Source: Daphnia pulex (taxonomy: Eukaryota > Arthropoda > Branchiopoda > Diplostraca > Daphniidae). From it: a stretch of DNA of 64,000 bases. Below the pieces are notes generated by a model that saw only the letters and a program-made list of their open reading frames with translations, was not told the DNA's origin and searched no databases. The translations under genes were made by a program, and so were the position numbers. The stretch lies in assembly GCF_021134715.1 (NCBI RefSeq), contig NC_060021.1, forward strand, positions 11,192,501 through 11,256,500, in the 5' to 3' direction. This document shows positions 17,474 through 32,489 of the stretch, piece after piece; position 1 is the first letter of the stretch, and the number at the start of each line of letters is the position of its first letter.

Positions 17474-18360
17474 TATTGTTGATCCTTTCGCTAATCTTTA
17501 TAATTTGAAGTCACGAGTTATCACTTTAGAGCAGAAACAGAACTCTGCTGGTGTCAACTATTAGAAAAATCACCTCATCAAAGAACGCAGATGAAGCACT
17601 CGAAGCAGACGATGCAAAAAAGTTTTGGCAACCGCAACCGTAGTCCGTAGCGCAATTTATTTAATTTTAATTTATTTTTTAAGAGCAAGTGATGTAGCTA
17701 GAAATTATGTATGAAAAACATGAAAAAATATTACTTGTTGTTGTTGAACGCTATGTGGCTGAAATTGTAACATTTGAGAAGAAACGCTATAGCTAACGCT
17801 ATCGCGCAGGTTAAATAGGATTAATTCGTAAAGGCAGGAGCGGAATTAGATTTCTGTATTTGTTTCTGGATTTCTTTGAGATCAATACGTCATATTGGAA
17901 TATAGAGGAAAAAGTTACTTATAAATAAAGCCTCGTTTTTTTAGGTGTTTTCTCTGCTGGTATTAGTTAAAGAAACCACACAACTGCTTCTTAAAATTCG
18001 AATCGAATATGAGAGGAAAACAACTAAAGAAATTAACATTGGCTGACTGAACGAGACCAACAGACGGATAGGGGTCTCAAAGGATCAATATGCACTCTTT
18101 TCTAGACATGTATACAACCAACAATGATCAACATGGAACAATACAAAAAGCAACAAGGAAAATATGGCGTATAGTAAATAATATAAATACAGCTAATTTT
18201 CACCTATTCAATTGCACTAGATTTTACGAAGTCACATAGCATTGCCTCACGAAGCATAGAAAAGAACGAAATATTCTAATAACAGACAAAATTGTGTACA
18301 AATAATAACTCCATGAGGACTATTTTAGTGGAATGATTAGCGCATATTAAATACGTGAGA
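17474..18360. other. intergenic: AK2 upstream and transporter 3' flank
   Basis: AT-rich, no gene seen. Presumably the AK2 promoter on the left and the 3'UTR of the transporter on the right. Confidence 0.5.
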
Positions 18361-20420
18361 TCAAATTTCGTCGTTATAACCTAACGTGGAATTTATCAAT
18401 AAAGACTTGTCTTCAACGCATTCTTTGTCTAAGCTACTGCGACGGTATTCTTCTTTCGCCATGAACACAAAAGGTAGTGAAACGGCAGGTGCAGCCACCA
18501 AACAATAGTTCATCCACGTGACACCTAAGCAAAGTACAAGGAAATGGTTGCAAAATAGTCGATTTGTTATTTTGAATTATTCAGTTTTAATTAATAAAAC
18601 TACCTATATCCGGGATGAAGAAAGCAAAAAGGAAAAGTGCTCCAATGAGATTGTATGTGCAAGACATAAACCCGCCCACTACTGTCTCATCTACAGGGAA
18701 GGCCAGCTCAACTGCCAGCTTAACGTTATGGTTATTTATTAATTAAATTATTTTTTATTTATACGTTAAAAATTAAATGACCAACCTCCATGAAGAGAGG
18801 TGAGGCTGCATAATTAGCACAGGAACCAACAATGACAGTGGCGTACAATACTGAAGAAAAAACCTTAAAATTAGGATTGTAAGTTCAGAATAATACTTGG
18901 ACGCTATTTTCTCACGATATGCCGAGGGTTCGATCATTGCCAGGCACATCATGGCCAGGACGGTGAACGCAATCGCCGAAACAATTAACAGCACGGTAAT
19001 GGTTTTCTTCATGTGGCCAGCAAGGTAATCTGTCAGCCGGGCTATCACCAACGCGAGGACGCAACTGGCGACAATTGCCCAAAAACCTAGCCAACCGCTT
19101 TGCACCTACATGAATAAGTGATTGGTAATAACAAAAATGTCAAGGATGAAAGATTTTCTTAAAACCTGATTTAAATTAAGTGCCTCCAGATTAACATTCA
19201 TCTCGATCATGACATTCATTACACCAAGCCACACTCCCAAGACTCCTTGTGACAAACTAAAGGCTGCTGTCAGCAAAAGAACCTCTCGATTTCTGTTGAC
19301 GAAAAAGTCACCAATTTAAATAACTAATTTTAAGATATGTAAAACTTTAAATCAACATACTTTAAAATTTGGAGAAATCCTTCTTTGATGTTTAAACGTT
19401 GAACTGTTGAGGTCAAGCTTGGCGGAAGACTAGGTTTTGATGGAAAGTAAACCACAACGCAGAAGAAAAGAATTGCACAAATCAAGGCCTCGGCATCCAT
19501 TAAGTTTAAAATGTCGTTCCTCAATAGTCTGACATTGCTTTTTGTGATTGTTTTGTTATTTGAAAGATCTGGCTCCCGAACCAATAGAGGACCTAAAAGG
19601 AAGCCTCCCGCATTTCCCAATTGATTGAAAACACTGCTAATCCCTGTAGCAGTGGTTCTTTCATTAGGGGGAAACCTACATGAGAATATTTAGCTAATTG
19701 CCTCAGACAAATTAATAATATAAGGTAACTTACCAGTGGGAAGATAATGCAGGGGGAACAGCACACAAGACTATTCCAGCTATTCCATTAAAGTTAGCTC
19801 CAGAATGAGCCATCCATGTAAAAATGGTTTCATTCATTGATATGCATCGGATTGAAGTACCAAATGCCATGAGTAAAGCACTAACCATCATGCCAACTCT
19901 TAATCCTTTATAAAACAATATTTTTAATCAAACAGAAAGAGTAATATAGAAGGACTTAAAAACAAATACCATATAGATCACAAAGCCAGATTAGAGGCAC
20001 TGTAAAGATGACAAATGTTATTGTACCCCAATTTCCAAATAAGGCTATGGTTTTAGCATCCCAGCTAGGGAAAGCTGTGAGTGAAGATTCAGCTATTGGT
20101 CCCCATGTATTCCAAACCGTGCACTAGAAAACAATTTGGATAATTCAGTGTAAATGCTTATTTTATGCAAATTTTTTTATATTTTTAACCTGCATGAAAG
20201 ATAATGAGGAGAATAGACCTAAGATAAACCATCTTCGTTTATACACTTTCAAAACTACTTTCTTGGATGAGATGGAAACAAGACTATTGTCCAGAACTGC
20301 TACATCTTTCCCTGAGTAGAGACTGGTATCATCCGATTCTGAAAACTCTTCAGAGCCAACACTGGCTAAAAGTATCCGGACTTCAGAATCTGATGCATAA
20401 TCATTTTTGCCCTCCACCAT
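18361..20420 (-). CDS. SLC49A4: SLC49A4/DIRC2-like lysosomal major-facilitator transporter
   Basis: Exons: 18361-18524, 18604-18718, 18786-18850, 18916-19105, 19166-19292, 19361-19675, 19734-19905, 19970-20123, 20190-20420; 510 aa, phases agree. Twelve-helix MFS protein. Marks of the SLC49A4 (disrupted in renal carcinoma 2) branch: RRWFILGLFS leading to VWNTWGPI, LRVGMMVSALLMAFGTSIRC, PNERTTATGI with NQLGNAGGFLLGPL, YFPSKPSLPPS, and SGWLGFWAIV. The vertebrate protein is an electrogenic lysosomal transporter reported to export pyridoxine with protons. An acidic dileucine EVRILL at residues 13-18 fits the N-terminal lysosomal sorting signal of that family. The start is the first ATG that precedes this motif. 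It lies head-to-head with the BED-finger gene about 1.2 kb away. Confidence 0.92.
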
Positions 20421-21664
20421 GATGAAGCAATCAAGTTGATGATGGCCCACAGTCCAATGCAAAGAAAATTGCAATGTTATCACAAACAATGACTTAGATC
20501 TTGTTAATCTTCCTAAAACAATTAAAGCAATAAAACAGATTAGCTCTCAAATTTAGAAATCATTCTGATGGATTTGTATGTGTTTTGAAATCAACAAGTT
20601 GATTAAATACTGATTTGTTGTTTTCTATATTTGAAACACTTCCAGGTTTAACTCAATCAGATAAATATAATTCGTCTGCTACTCTGCTAGATATTTCAAT
20701 CGACTGCTAGTATCGATGACGCGGGTAATTTGAACCGGATTGACAGTGTTGTAATTGATATCGAGAATTGCATAAATTTGTTTAAAACTTTGCTAACAAG
20801 AACTGCTATTTTTTTAAATTTGAATCATAATATTAAGGATGCGAGAATGATTAGGACTACTTTGATTGTAGATGCCTTCGCAAAAACATGTGAGGACCTC
20901 GGTTAACATTTATACAAGCCAAGATGCCAAGAAAAAGAAGATAAAAAAAAACATCCCCTTGCCTTCCATACAGACATCGGATAAAAAACAGATGGGATGC
21001 ATGGGCCATGCCGAACTGCCACCTTACGACTACTTCTTAGATGTACGCCATGTAAATAGGTATATGTGCTATCTCCTGAATCTATCACCAGATGTCAGGT
21101 AAGTCAGAAATGATGGGCGCATCCCCTTTTATCTCAGACGATCGCCATTTTCCAAGACACATCGATTCGAGCTTGAACCGATACGTGAAGCAAAGAAAAT
21201 AACAGCCGATTTATTAGATGATCGAATGCCGATATAAAGGCGCTGAAAAACATTCGAATTTATAGAGCTGGTACGTATTTGTCATTTTAATGTCTTTAAG
21301 ACATAGGATTTGAACGTTTTTTTCAGTTCTATTGACTTATGTCGACGTTATAAACTAAAATCAAGATTCATGGCATCATTAAATTCAATAATCAAAGATG
21401 AAAATTTGATGAACCAACACCTTGTTTAATGTTTGAGAATAGATTCTGTATCCCGCGCATTTCAAAATTGTGGAGAAACTTTTCTTCACTTAATTTTTTA
21501 AATTATTTATACAGTAGTATTTTATTCCTTTAGATATTGTTTAATAGTTTGTTTATATTTGATCAGATTTGAAATCAGTGAATGACACTTTGCATTGTGT
21601 GTTGATAGAAATAGTCTTTTACTAATGAAAACTGTTTTTTCAGCTCGAGGATAAAATTAAAGTG
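20421..21664. promoter_or_regulatory. bidirectional upstream region between transporter and BED-finger genes
   Basis: Two genes are divergently transcribed from this 1.24-kb interval. An untranslated first exon for the plus-strand gene is plausible, ending at a donor-like GTACGT at 21270-21275. ATCGAT cores occur at 20712-20717 (in TATCGATG) and 21161-21166. No TATA box is obvious. Confidence 0.45.
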
Positions 21665-24539
21665 ATGGAGCAAGGAGAAGGTCAGTCTTCTGGAAACGAA
21701 GAGACCCCATACACTGTGGTTGTTCAGATCCCAAATCCGTATGGAGATTCCTCAGGTATCGTTGTCTGCAATTACCTAAAATTACCCAATTCAAAATAGT
21801 ACACTCAATCATATCATTATTGTTTTGAATCTGTCAGATCCTATTTATGTATTTGGATCCAGTAATCAGGGTCCAGATCAAACTGCGAGGATGACCCAGC
21901 TCTACCAAGCTGTGAATTCTGTAGAAGTAATTTCTAAATTTTTCTCCAACTTTGTGCTAAACTTTTATTAAAGTTTGTTTTTTCTAGTCTGAAAATGTCA
22001 TTTATGTTCAAGGAGAAGCAGATGAAGGACTTAATGAGTCAGCTGATGCTGAAGTTCATGGTAATTATTTGGAAAACTCAATGTTTATCAAATTGGCATT
22101 ATACAAAATCAAATTTGAATGATCTAGATGAAGCTGAAGAAGCGTTGGGAGACGGAGATGACGGAGCCATGGCTTTACTACAAGGAGCTACTCCTATCCG
22201 CATTATAGCTCATCCCCATGCAAAGAGTTTTGTTTGGCAACATTTTGGTTTCGTGCCACTGGGAGATTCTGATACGCCCGACCGACGACGTGTCTTGTGT
22301 AGACTCTGTCTCCGTGAACTTCCCTATTGTGGCAATACCACGAATTTGCAGTATCATTTGCAACGATACCATCGTGACGTCATGCCTGCAGGTCTAAGGG
22401 AGATGCGACCCTCACCACGCACAGCTCGACGGGCATCTAGGCTTCCGGATCCGATTGGAGATCCAGGTACGATCATTTTCTGAAGTGGGAGTAATTTAAG
22501 TTGTAACTGCTCTATACATTCTAGAAAGCAAATGAAACGAAAATGCAATTAACTTTTGTGTTAATCTAAAATGACTTAGGCCAATTAATTGTTGTGGAAG
22601 CTAGCCCAGAAGCGCGACGAAGAGGCAATTACGCTCGTCGTGGAGCTGCCATACCTGGCGTGTTGAACAATTCCTCAATTCATGGCGAAAACGAAATGTC
22701 TGCCCCAACATCAACAGGACTTTCAAACCAACAATCTTGGCACTGGCATAGTTCCCGCAAGCAGCAGTTGACCAATCACATCACGAGATCACTTGTGACC
22801 GACTGTCTTCCTATCGGCACTGTTGAAGGCCCAGGCTTTCAGAGTTTGATCAAATTACTAGATCCTAGCTTCGAGTTTCAGACAGCCAACCAATATCGAA
22901 CCCAACTTCTACCAACTCTCCATCAAGAAGAGAAGAAAAAAATTTTGTGTTCTATTGTTGGTGTCGAGTACTGCTCCCTCACCCTGGATGTTTGGAAGAG
23001 CCGCGAGGTTGACGTTTGCTACCTTGGCGTTGCATGCCATTTCGTAAACACGGAATGGGTGGTTGATAGCCGCTACTTGGCGACGCTAGAATTAACCCAA
23101 AATCAAGATTCTGAAGATCTGACGAGGAGATTGCAACGACTAATGGCCGACTGGCGTCTTACGATCCGTTGGGCAGTGACCGGTTCAACAGCACCTGAGC
23201 ATTCTGATCTTCCTCCAGGACTCATCAACAACGCCCTACAAACAATACACCTTCCGCAAGTGAATTGTTTGGCTGCAGCTCTCCAACACGCAGCTAACAA
23301 GGCCATGCAAGTTCCTTCAGTAGAAGGTGCTCTAAAGCGTGTTCGAACTCTTGTCAACCACATTCAACGAACTCCTGAATTAAGGATTAAAATCCAAGAA
23401 AGACTTTGCAGTCAGAACTTGTCAGGCCTACCCTCCAGCCTCCCTCGTGCTGCCTCATGGTTTCAGGTTTATACAGGTATAAATTATATTGTATTTCTAT
23501 AGTATATTTGTATAATTGAATAATATTTTTTATACAGTATTGCAGAGGCTTCAAGTTGGACGGGATGTTATCCAAGTCGTGTTCACCGAGAATCGCGAAG
23601 ACACGTCGGCTTTTCTACCTAATCAGAAAGAGACTTTTGCTCTAGATGCTCTACAGGTAATTTTGTTTTTGTATTCATCTTATTGAAATAGTAGAGTAAT
23701 AACCATAATTTTGTGGTTATCGTTTCAATTAGGCTGTTCTGAAACCTCTGAACGAAGCAGCTGATACGCTGAGTGGAGATCCCTATCCGTCAGTTTCGCT
23801 GGTGCTTCCATTATTATTTAAGCTAACTCAAGTGAACCTAGCGGAATCTGACGACGACACTCATCTTCTAAGAGATTTAAAATCTCTTGCACGTAGCGCG
23901 TTGCGCAACGCCTACGAGCGAGAGGATACTCAACAGTTGTTGCGTATGGCAATGTACCTGGATCCTCGTCTCAAGCGGCTACCATTTTTCTCCAAAGAAG
24001 AGAAGACGACTGTCCAACAACTAATCCGCAAAGAGCTCACCAAGGTCATAAAAAAACAAGGGGGAGCCGGCACTAATAGTTTAACATATCGCGGTGTCCA
24101 GTCACCAGCCGGCAAGAAACCTAAGCTTGCAGTTATGCTGGAGGACATATTTGCAGTGCCCGTTTCTCATGTAGTTGATGACGATGAGAAAGATGGTCTT
24201 GGTGGACATGGAAATTCATCCTTGTCACTGCCGGAGAATATTGCCCAGTCAGAACTTCAGTGTTACGAAAACGAAGAAGCAGTCAGCTTGGAAGAGCCTC
24301 AACCTCTGCGTTGGTGGAAAGCCAGGGAAGGCCAATACAAATTTCTCTCCAAACTTGCACGACGCGTCCTTTGCATGGCTGCTACTGCTATACCTATGCG
24401 TCGACTACTTACCAGCGAAGGCCAGGCATGGACTGATCGTCGTGGAGTCCTGCCCGCTGAAGATCTTGAGGTCATTTTCCTCAGCCATAACTACGGAGGA
24501 GGGAGTGGAACTCTATCTACTTCTGCAACCGGAAATTAA
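21665..24539 (+). CDS. BED zinc-finger protein derived from hAT transposase (ZBED/DREF-like)
   Basis: Exons: 21665-21755, 21838-21926, 21988-22060, 22128-22466, 22580-23476, 23538-23656, 23733-24539; 804 aa, phases agree. A BED finger at about residues 112-166 has Cys142, Cys145, His161, His166 after the aromatic WQHFGF. The middle region looks like a hAT catalytic core (SLTLDVWKS). The C-terminus at about 725-800 is a hATC dimerisation domain (RWWKAREGQY, ATAIPMRRLLTSEGQ). The position where active hAT enzymes usually have a T-D-N motif reads TGSTAPE, and the CxxH region reads CLAAALQH, so transposition activity is probably lost. Six introns and no terminal inverted repeats also argue for a host gene. 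Drosophila DREF and vertebrate ZBED1 share this layout and regulate growth and replication genes; orthology is not proven. Confidence 0.87.
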
Positions 24540-25113
24540 TCTGCAAATTTTAAATATTAAGTATTTCTAATTTCAGTTATTTCGTTCACCTTTTTTTTTT
24601 CGTCGTTGTAGGGTTTATTTTTGTTTTCTTTTGCCCGTTCCTAACCTTATTGAATAACTGACCTCGTTAAGTCGTTTCGACCAAGCAGTCATTGCTCAGT
24701 AAAAGTTCATCATCCTCGAATAAAACGACAATTCTCAGTCTCACTTTTAACACGTAAAGTTTAATATTCCCGTGACATACACAAGACAAAGGCAATTTGT
24801 AAAAGTGGGACGAGAAAGAAAACATCAGGCAGCAAATAAGACACATTGTGACATGATAGAAGTAAAAATTATAGCGAGAGATGCGCAAGTGGAACATCAT
24901 TTAAAAATCAAAACGACATCTTGTACAGATATCAACTCAATTACAAATATTTTGCGCGCTGTCTAAAAACCTGTAAGGAAAGTAAAACATAGATTAGGGA
25001 GAAAGGGAGGGGGAACTAAAAAGGTCCTTAAGGCATTGTGGGTTTTGGTGCTGTTTAGTCAAATTTCGTAGTGTTCTTAGAGGCTTTCCTTTCAGTTGTT
25101 GAAATTACTTTTG
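24540..25113. other. convergent 3' flanks of BED-finger and BTB zinc-finger genes
   Basis: No coding gene. An AATAAA poly(A) signal at 24719-24724 suits the plus-strand BED-finger gene; the remainder is 3'UTR of the minus-strand BTB gene. Confidence 0.55.
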
Positions 25114-27125
25114 TCAGGCGGCATCTTCTGCCTCTGAATCAACTTTGGTTCCAGCAGAGGCTACACTCACTGCGTCAGCAGCAATTTCACTTCCTGCCTC
25201 CTCTTCCTCTTCTTCTCCCCCCTCTTCCTCTTCTTCCTGGTCATCGTCCTCGGCATCAGGATCTAGACTAGCAACTTCCTCATCGATCCAACCATCTGCT
25301 TCTCCCTCTACTTCAGCTTCTCCATCTTCTTCGACTATATCACCATCCTCGGCGTCAGGATCGGCATCTTCGGCATCCACATCTTCAGCATCTTCTCCAT
25401 CATCAATCTCTTCGTCATCATCCGCTTCAACGGCGGATGTAAAACCATTGCCAACACTTGGTCGTGTAATAGATTTCCTAGCTCCACCGTTGGCTCCCTT
25501 AGGTCTAGCAACGTTTCCGGCACCAACAGCGGTAGGAATCCGTGTCATTGGCCCGCCTTTAGGCTGACGTGTTCGGCGATCAACACCGTGAATCACTCTT
25601 TCGTGATAAGACCGATGATTTGATTGGCGGAAGGCTGCATTGCAGAATCCTAAAATATTATATAATATAATAATAATTCTAATATTAATATATAATATAG
25701 AATCCTCAAATGTACCGCATGGGAAAGGCCGACTTCCGTCCACCACCGACTGAGGTGTTGTTGACACTTCTGGATCCGCTGTGGCAGCAGCTGCTGCCGT
25801 TTCCACCTGGTCTGCGTTGATCAATCCTTGCATCAAATGCACCGAGCGCTCGTGATGGGATCGATGGTGTCGCTGGCGGAAGGAGGCCGAGCAATAATTG
25901 CAAGGGAAAGGCTTTGCGCCCGTGTGCAGAAGCAAATGAGTCTTAAGACTGCCCGAATTTCGGAAAGACTTGCGACAGATGAAACAAACATAATCCCCAC
26001 GAATGAGGCTCTTGCACATGAGCATGTGGTAGAGGTAGCGATCGTGACCCAGAACACCTTTTTGGCAGTATTTGCAGGTGAATACAGTTTCAGCTGGATG
26101 CACATCGACATGAGAAATCAAGGACTCAAGGGTCGAGTGGATGATACCACATTCCGGGCAAGGAGGAAACAAATGACCTTCACGGTTCATGTGTTGGTTT
26201 AGTTGCATGATCAACTTGAACGGGGTGTGGCACTCGCGACACGTCACCATTTCTTTCAGGGCAGCTCGCGAGAGTTTCTTGGGAGGGTGGACTATTGCGA
26301 TCTTCTCCATTTCTTCGCCTTCGTCAGCAATTGACTCATCATTCAGACTGCGTTTGGTGCCCTGGCCAGCACGATTAGGTGTCACGTTCGACAACAAAGA
26401 GAAAGGTGCCATGGTGGCAGGGCTACTCTGGGCTCCGCTTTTACGTTTCTTGGTGCTGGTAGTGTTATTATTATTGTTGTTATTGTTGTTATGACCAGCT
26501 TTCCCAGGGCTGTTACTGGATCTATACAGTATATAAAAAAAGAATAATCATTTGTAATGTTGTAAAATGAATAGACGAACTTTTACCTAGCTGGAGTGCG
26601 CCGAGAAGGCAATTCGAAATGTTGCGGAGGTTGAGGAGTAGGAGCCGGACTGGACTCATTACTATATGGGATAATGTCAACTGAATGCTGAAGAGATCCA
26701 GGAATGGATAGAACACCTTCTTGAGATGCTTGAAGGAATGCCTGTTCCATTGCTGCAGAGTTACACATGTCAATGTGAAGAAGGGAACCAAGGTCCTGCA
26801 GGGCTACAACCTGCTTTAGAGTCAGTTGTAGTTCCTCCCCACCATACAAAACTTCAAGCAGCAAACGTAGAGGCTCATAATCAACACCAGGCAAATGAAT
26901 CACGATTGTAGGATCAGGATTACTGATCAATAGATGTTTGAGGAAATTGCTTGCACCAGCCAAGACTATGCTATGAGCAAAGACAATCCCTCCTTCAGAT
27001 ATAAGCTGTACATCTGTGTAACACAGTCTTCTCTGACAAGATTGAATAGATTCCATCATAGTTTTGGAATGTAAGGAATAAGTCAGTCTGAGTGGCTGCG
27101 AATAGGAAGCATCTGGATAGTCCAT
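25114..27125 (-). CDS. BTB/POZ and C2H2 zinc-finger protein with acidic tail
   Basis: Exons: 25114-25649, 25716-26521, 26587-27125; 626 aa, phases agree. BTB domain at about residues 20-130 (CYTDVQLISEGG, FAHSIVLAGASNFLKHLL, LLEVLYGGE), a dimerisation and co-repressor platform. A poly-Asn run and a basic KKRK follow. C2H2 fingers at about 274-296, 301-321, 329-349 (last ligand Cys, degenerate), 359-379, 387-408 and 448-469; the last two are near-duplicates with FRQ.xHRS.HER.xH. The last 130 residues are an acidic Asp/Glu tail. The sixth finger is split by a 66-nt intron exactly between its two cysteines. This combination indicates a nuclear DNA-binding regulator; no target can be inferred. 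Start chosen as first ATG (27125). Confidence 0.9.
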
Positions 27126-27993
27126 GACTGAGCCTTCCCTCTCAAGACACCACAATTATTGACTAAAACACCTGCAATATCAAATAATTATTGAATGAAC
27201 ACATAAGCTGAAGTTGCAGTTAATCAAATGATCAAAATATTTGCAAAAATATACCCCAAATCAAGGAGGAATGACGCAGAATGTCAACGACCTCGTAAGA
27301 AGTCACGTTCGAGTTATCACTGGCAGGTGGCCTAGCCCTGTTTGTTCGCTTCTTTCACCATCGCTGCTACACCATCTTTTTCTCCATCACGATGTAGTAC
27401 CCCCTCATTGTTATTTTCACTAGACGATATCACAAATGAAGTCAAATACAGAAACCGTATACACTATGTCGTAAGGCACTGATAAACACGCCGATAATCT
27501 TCAATTTTTTTTTTTAGAGAACCATATCTTTTACACACGAACAACAAAATACAAGAAACTGAAACGAAGAACAGTCGATACCGCCGACTCGATGACGAAC
27601 GAGAACGAACTCAACGAAGATTTCGTAGACTCTTTCTGGGATTCGGCGACCAGCCGACCAATGTTACGGTTAACTGAGTTGCTTGAACCAGTTGGTCTGA
27701 TAACAAACCTACAAATTGAAACTATTCCTTCTGTACCCCAGTATTGCATAAAGTAGTATATTTATAAAAAATTCAGTGATATTTCATGATTTATGGTCCT
27801 AAATAATTGGTCTAGCTTCTGGATTTAATTGATTTAGTTTGCGGATCCACAAAGGCAACGTTGGGTTTACATTTCTTTGCAGACGAACTGTTTTCATTTT
27901 TTACTGTAACTAATTCCGGGCTTTAAAGACTCGAGAAAAACAACTCCGTAAATTTGAGAAGGCTCTCTAATTCCGAGAGATAGTCCCATAAAA
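27126..27993. promoter_or_regulatory. bidirectional upstream region between BTB zinc-finger and MCCC2 genes
   Basis: The two genes start divergently from this 0.87-kb interval. A 72-codon minus-strand open frame at 27531-27749 has no recognisable domain and is not called. Untranslated exons may lie here. Confidence 0.4.
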
Positions 27994-30393
<2,400 letters not shown>

Positions 30394-30572
30394 ATCTGGG
30401 CGAGAAAGTGTATAAAATATATAGATAACTATTGATGTTGGGTCATCCAAAAACAATTTATTGATTCATAATTACATTTTTGTTTCACAGGCATTCTTAC
30501 CTAGACTATAACCATCATTCAAAATTAATAAATTTTTATTTCTTTATTTATTCAGATATTTCGCCTGACACG
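30394..30572. terminator. overlapping convergent poly(A) signals
   Basis: AATAAA at 30527-30532 on the plus strand serves MCCC2; TTTATT at 30543-30548 is AATAAA for the minus-strand UGT that ends at 30573. The signals are arranged so that the two transcripts should overlap by a few tens of bases at their 3' ends. Confidence 0.55.
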
Positions 30573-32489
30573 TTAATGTGTTTTAAGTTTTGACCTTGTA
30601 AGTCTTCGAAGAATCAATGCCCCAAATTTATAGGATGCAAACATTGTGAACACCAAAGACACAAACAAAAAGAGCCACACATCAAGCAGATAAACTTGAT
30701 AAAACGGCATGTCTTTACTTTGAGGGTGTTTTGGTCCGCCGTGACGAAGGACGTGTTCTACCCAATAGGCAGCTACTTTTCTTGATGGCATCAGTTCATC
30801 ATGCATCAGGTGGGACAGTCGGGTAGCATTATTCTTGAAGCTGGTAATGAGGTAATAAAAAATGTGCTCTTAAGTTTTGAAAAGCGTATAAAGGTGAGAA
30901 GTACATCGATAGTTTTAGTGACAATAGTTCTTATTTATGTACCTTGGCTGATTTATAATTTTCTGAATAGATTCATACAGCAGCTCTTCAGTTAAATCTT
31001 CCCATTCAAGCTTTAGGGCATAGCCTTCTTGATTGGCCTTAATAAGGAGACTAAAATTCAAACAGAATAAGCATTAAGTTACTCAGTCATCAAACTCAAA
31101 GTATAACATTACTCACGTGCGCTGGTCTCTTCCTAAGGGTAAGCCCAAAACTGGTACTTGATGGTAGATTGTCTTAATAGTTAAAATCATGGTTAAATTG
31201 TTATTAAAATAAAAACATACTATATTTTTGAACAATTATTTAGGCTACCTCTTGAATTCCCATTAAACCACCGTGTGCGATGAATAGTCGAGTGTTTTTG
31301 TGGCCTTTTGCAAAAGGTTGATGATGATTAAATTTTATGTTCCAATCTCGCTTGATAAAACAGTAAAAATTACCTAGGAGATCCTGCTGAGGAAGCCAAT
31401 CAACCATCTTAACGTTATTTGGTAATTGGGAAAGGCTATCCATTTCCCATTTCCAAATAATTCGTTGCGGAAGACGAGCAAAAACGCGGAGAAATATTTC
31501 CTGGATGTGAACTGGCATAGAGGATACTTGAGAATTCGATCCAAGGGTAAATAAAATCAAGCCATGTTCTGCTTCATCAGCAAAAGTCTTAAAATCCTTT
31601 TGGGACAAATAAGAAGACTGATTAAAATTGGGAAAATATAATTACATTAGATTTTGTTATAGGAAACCTGTGGTAGCGGCATGGTAGGTCTAACGTGCAT
31701 GGCAGGAACAGGAATAAATGTCGGCGGAAGTGAACGTGTCCAACTGGATGCCGGATGAATATTTGCAAAAGTAAGTTCAGCGTTCCTTTCAATTTCAGAT
31801 ATAGGTCGTGTTGCTGGGAAATCCTTTTTAGCTAGTTGGTCTAAAGCCGCCAGCAAGTAAAACTTTCGCAATACTAGAAATCCTTCGGTTACCACGAAAT
31901 TTGTCATCCTCTCAAAGAACGTCATCTGACTGGAGTAGCTACCAAGCAGCGGCGGTATGCTTGCATAATCGTGACTGACACCCTTCGCTGCCAAACTCCA
32001 AAACATTCCAGGTCCAGGATCAAAGAATATAAAAGGGATTCCTAGATGATCGACAAGGGGAAGGCTAAATTCGTTGACGATCGCGTCCACTATGACGATA
32101 TCATAGTTTTTGTTTTGTTTGATTTCTTGAATTTGTTTGTTTGCCATAAATTTTTCGTAAGCAGGGGTCATAGTTGAGCGGAAAAACATGAACATGCCTA
32201 TGGAGTTAAAGATGATGCCATGTTCCATAAAGTCATACCACGTTACGTCAACAAATTCAATCAGTTCGTCAACAACTATTTTGTGGATATTTGGTGACAA
32301 AGTTTTGGGAGAAGAAGACGTCACGACGGTTAACTGGTGTCCGTTTTCTGCCAACGTTTCAACCATCGGCATCAAGGAATTGATGTGACTTCGTGGACCC
32401 AGCGGAGACAAAACCAGGATGCGCGCTGCCATACATGTCGTCTTCAATTGGTAAGCCAGAAACAGTAAAAACAAATAACTTCCTTTCAT
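30573..32489 (-). CDS. UDP-glycosyltransferase, cluster unit 1
   Basis: Exons: 30573-30840, 30943-31050, 31117-31172, 31249-31304, 31374-31596, 31668-32489; 510 aa, phases agree. ER type-I membrane enzyme that transfers a sugar from a UDP-sugar to small lipophilic acceptors (detoxification, pigment and hormone conjugation). Signal peptide residues 1-21, catalytic His35 in GPRSH, Asp135 in IVDAI, sugar-donor signature WLPQQDLLG then HKNTRLFIAHGG and LPLGRDQ, a C-terminal transmembrane segment and a KLKTH dilysine ER-retrieval tail. The 112-nt signature exon of neighbouring units is split here into 56 + 56 nt. Closest in sequence to unit 4. Confidence 0.94.

Noticed and set aside
25145-25567. 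140-codon plus-strand frame of almost pure Ser/Pro
   Set aside because: It is the complement of the acidic Asp/Glu tail of the BTB zinc-finger protein.
27531-27749. 72-codon minus-strand frame between BTB and MCCC2 genes
   Set aside because: No domain or signal peptide; sits in a divergent promoter and is within chance length for this composition.
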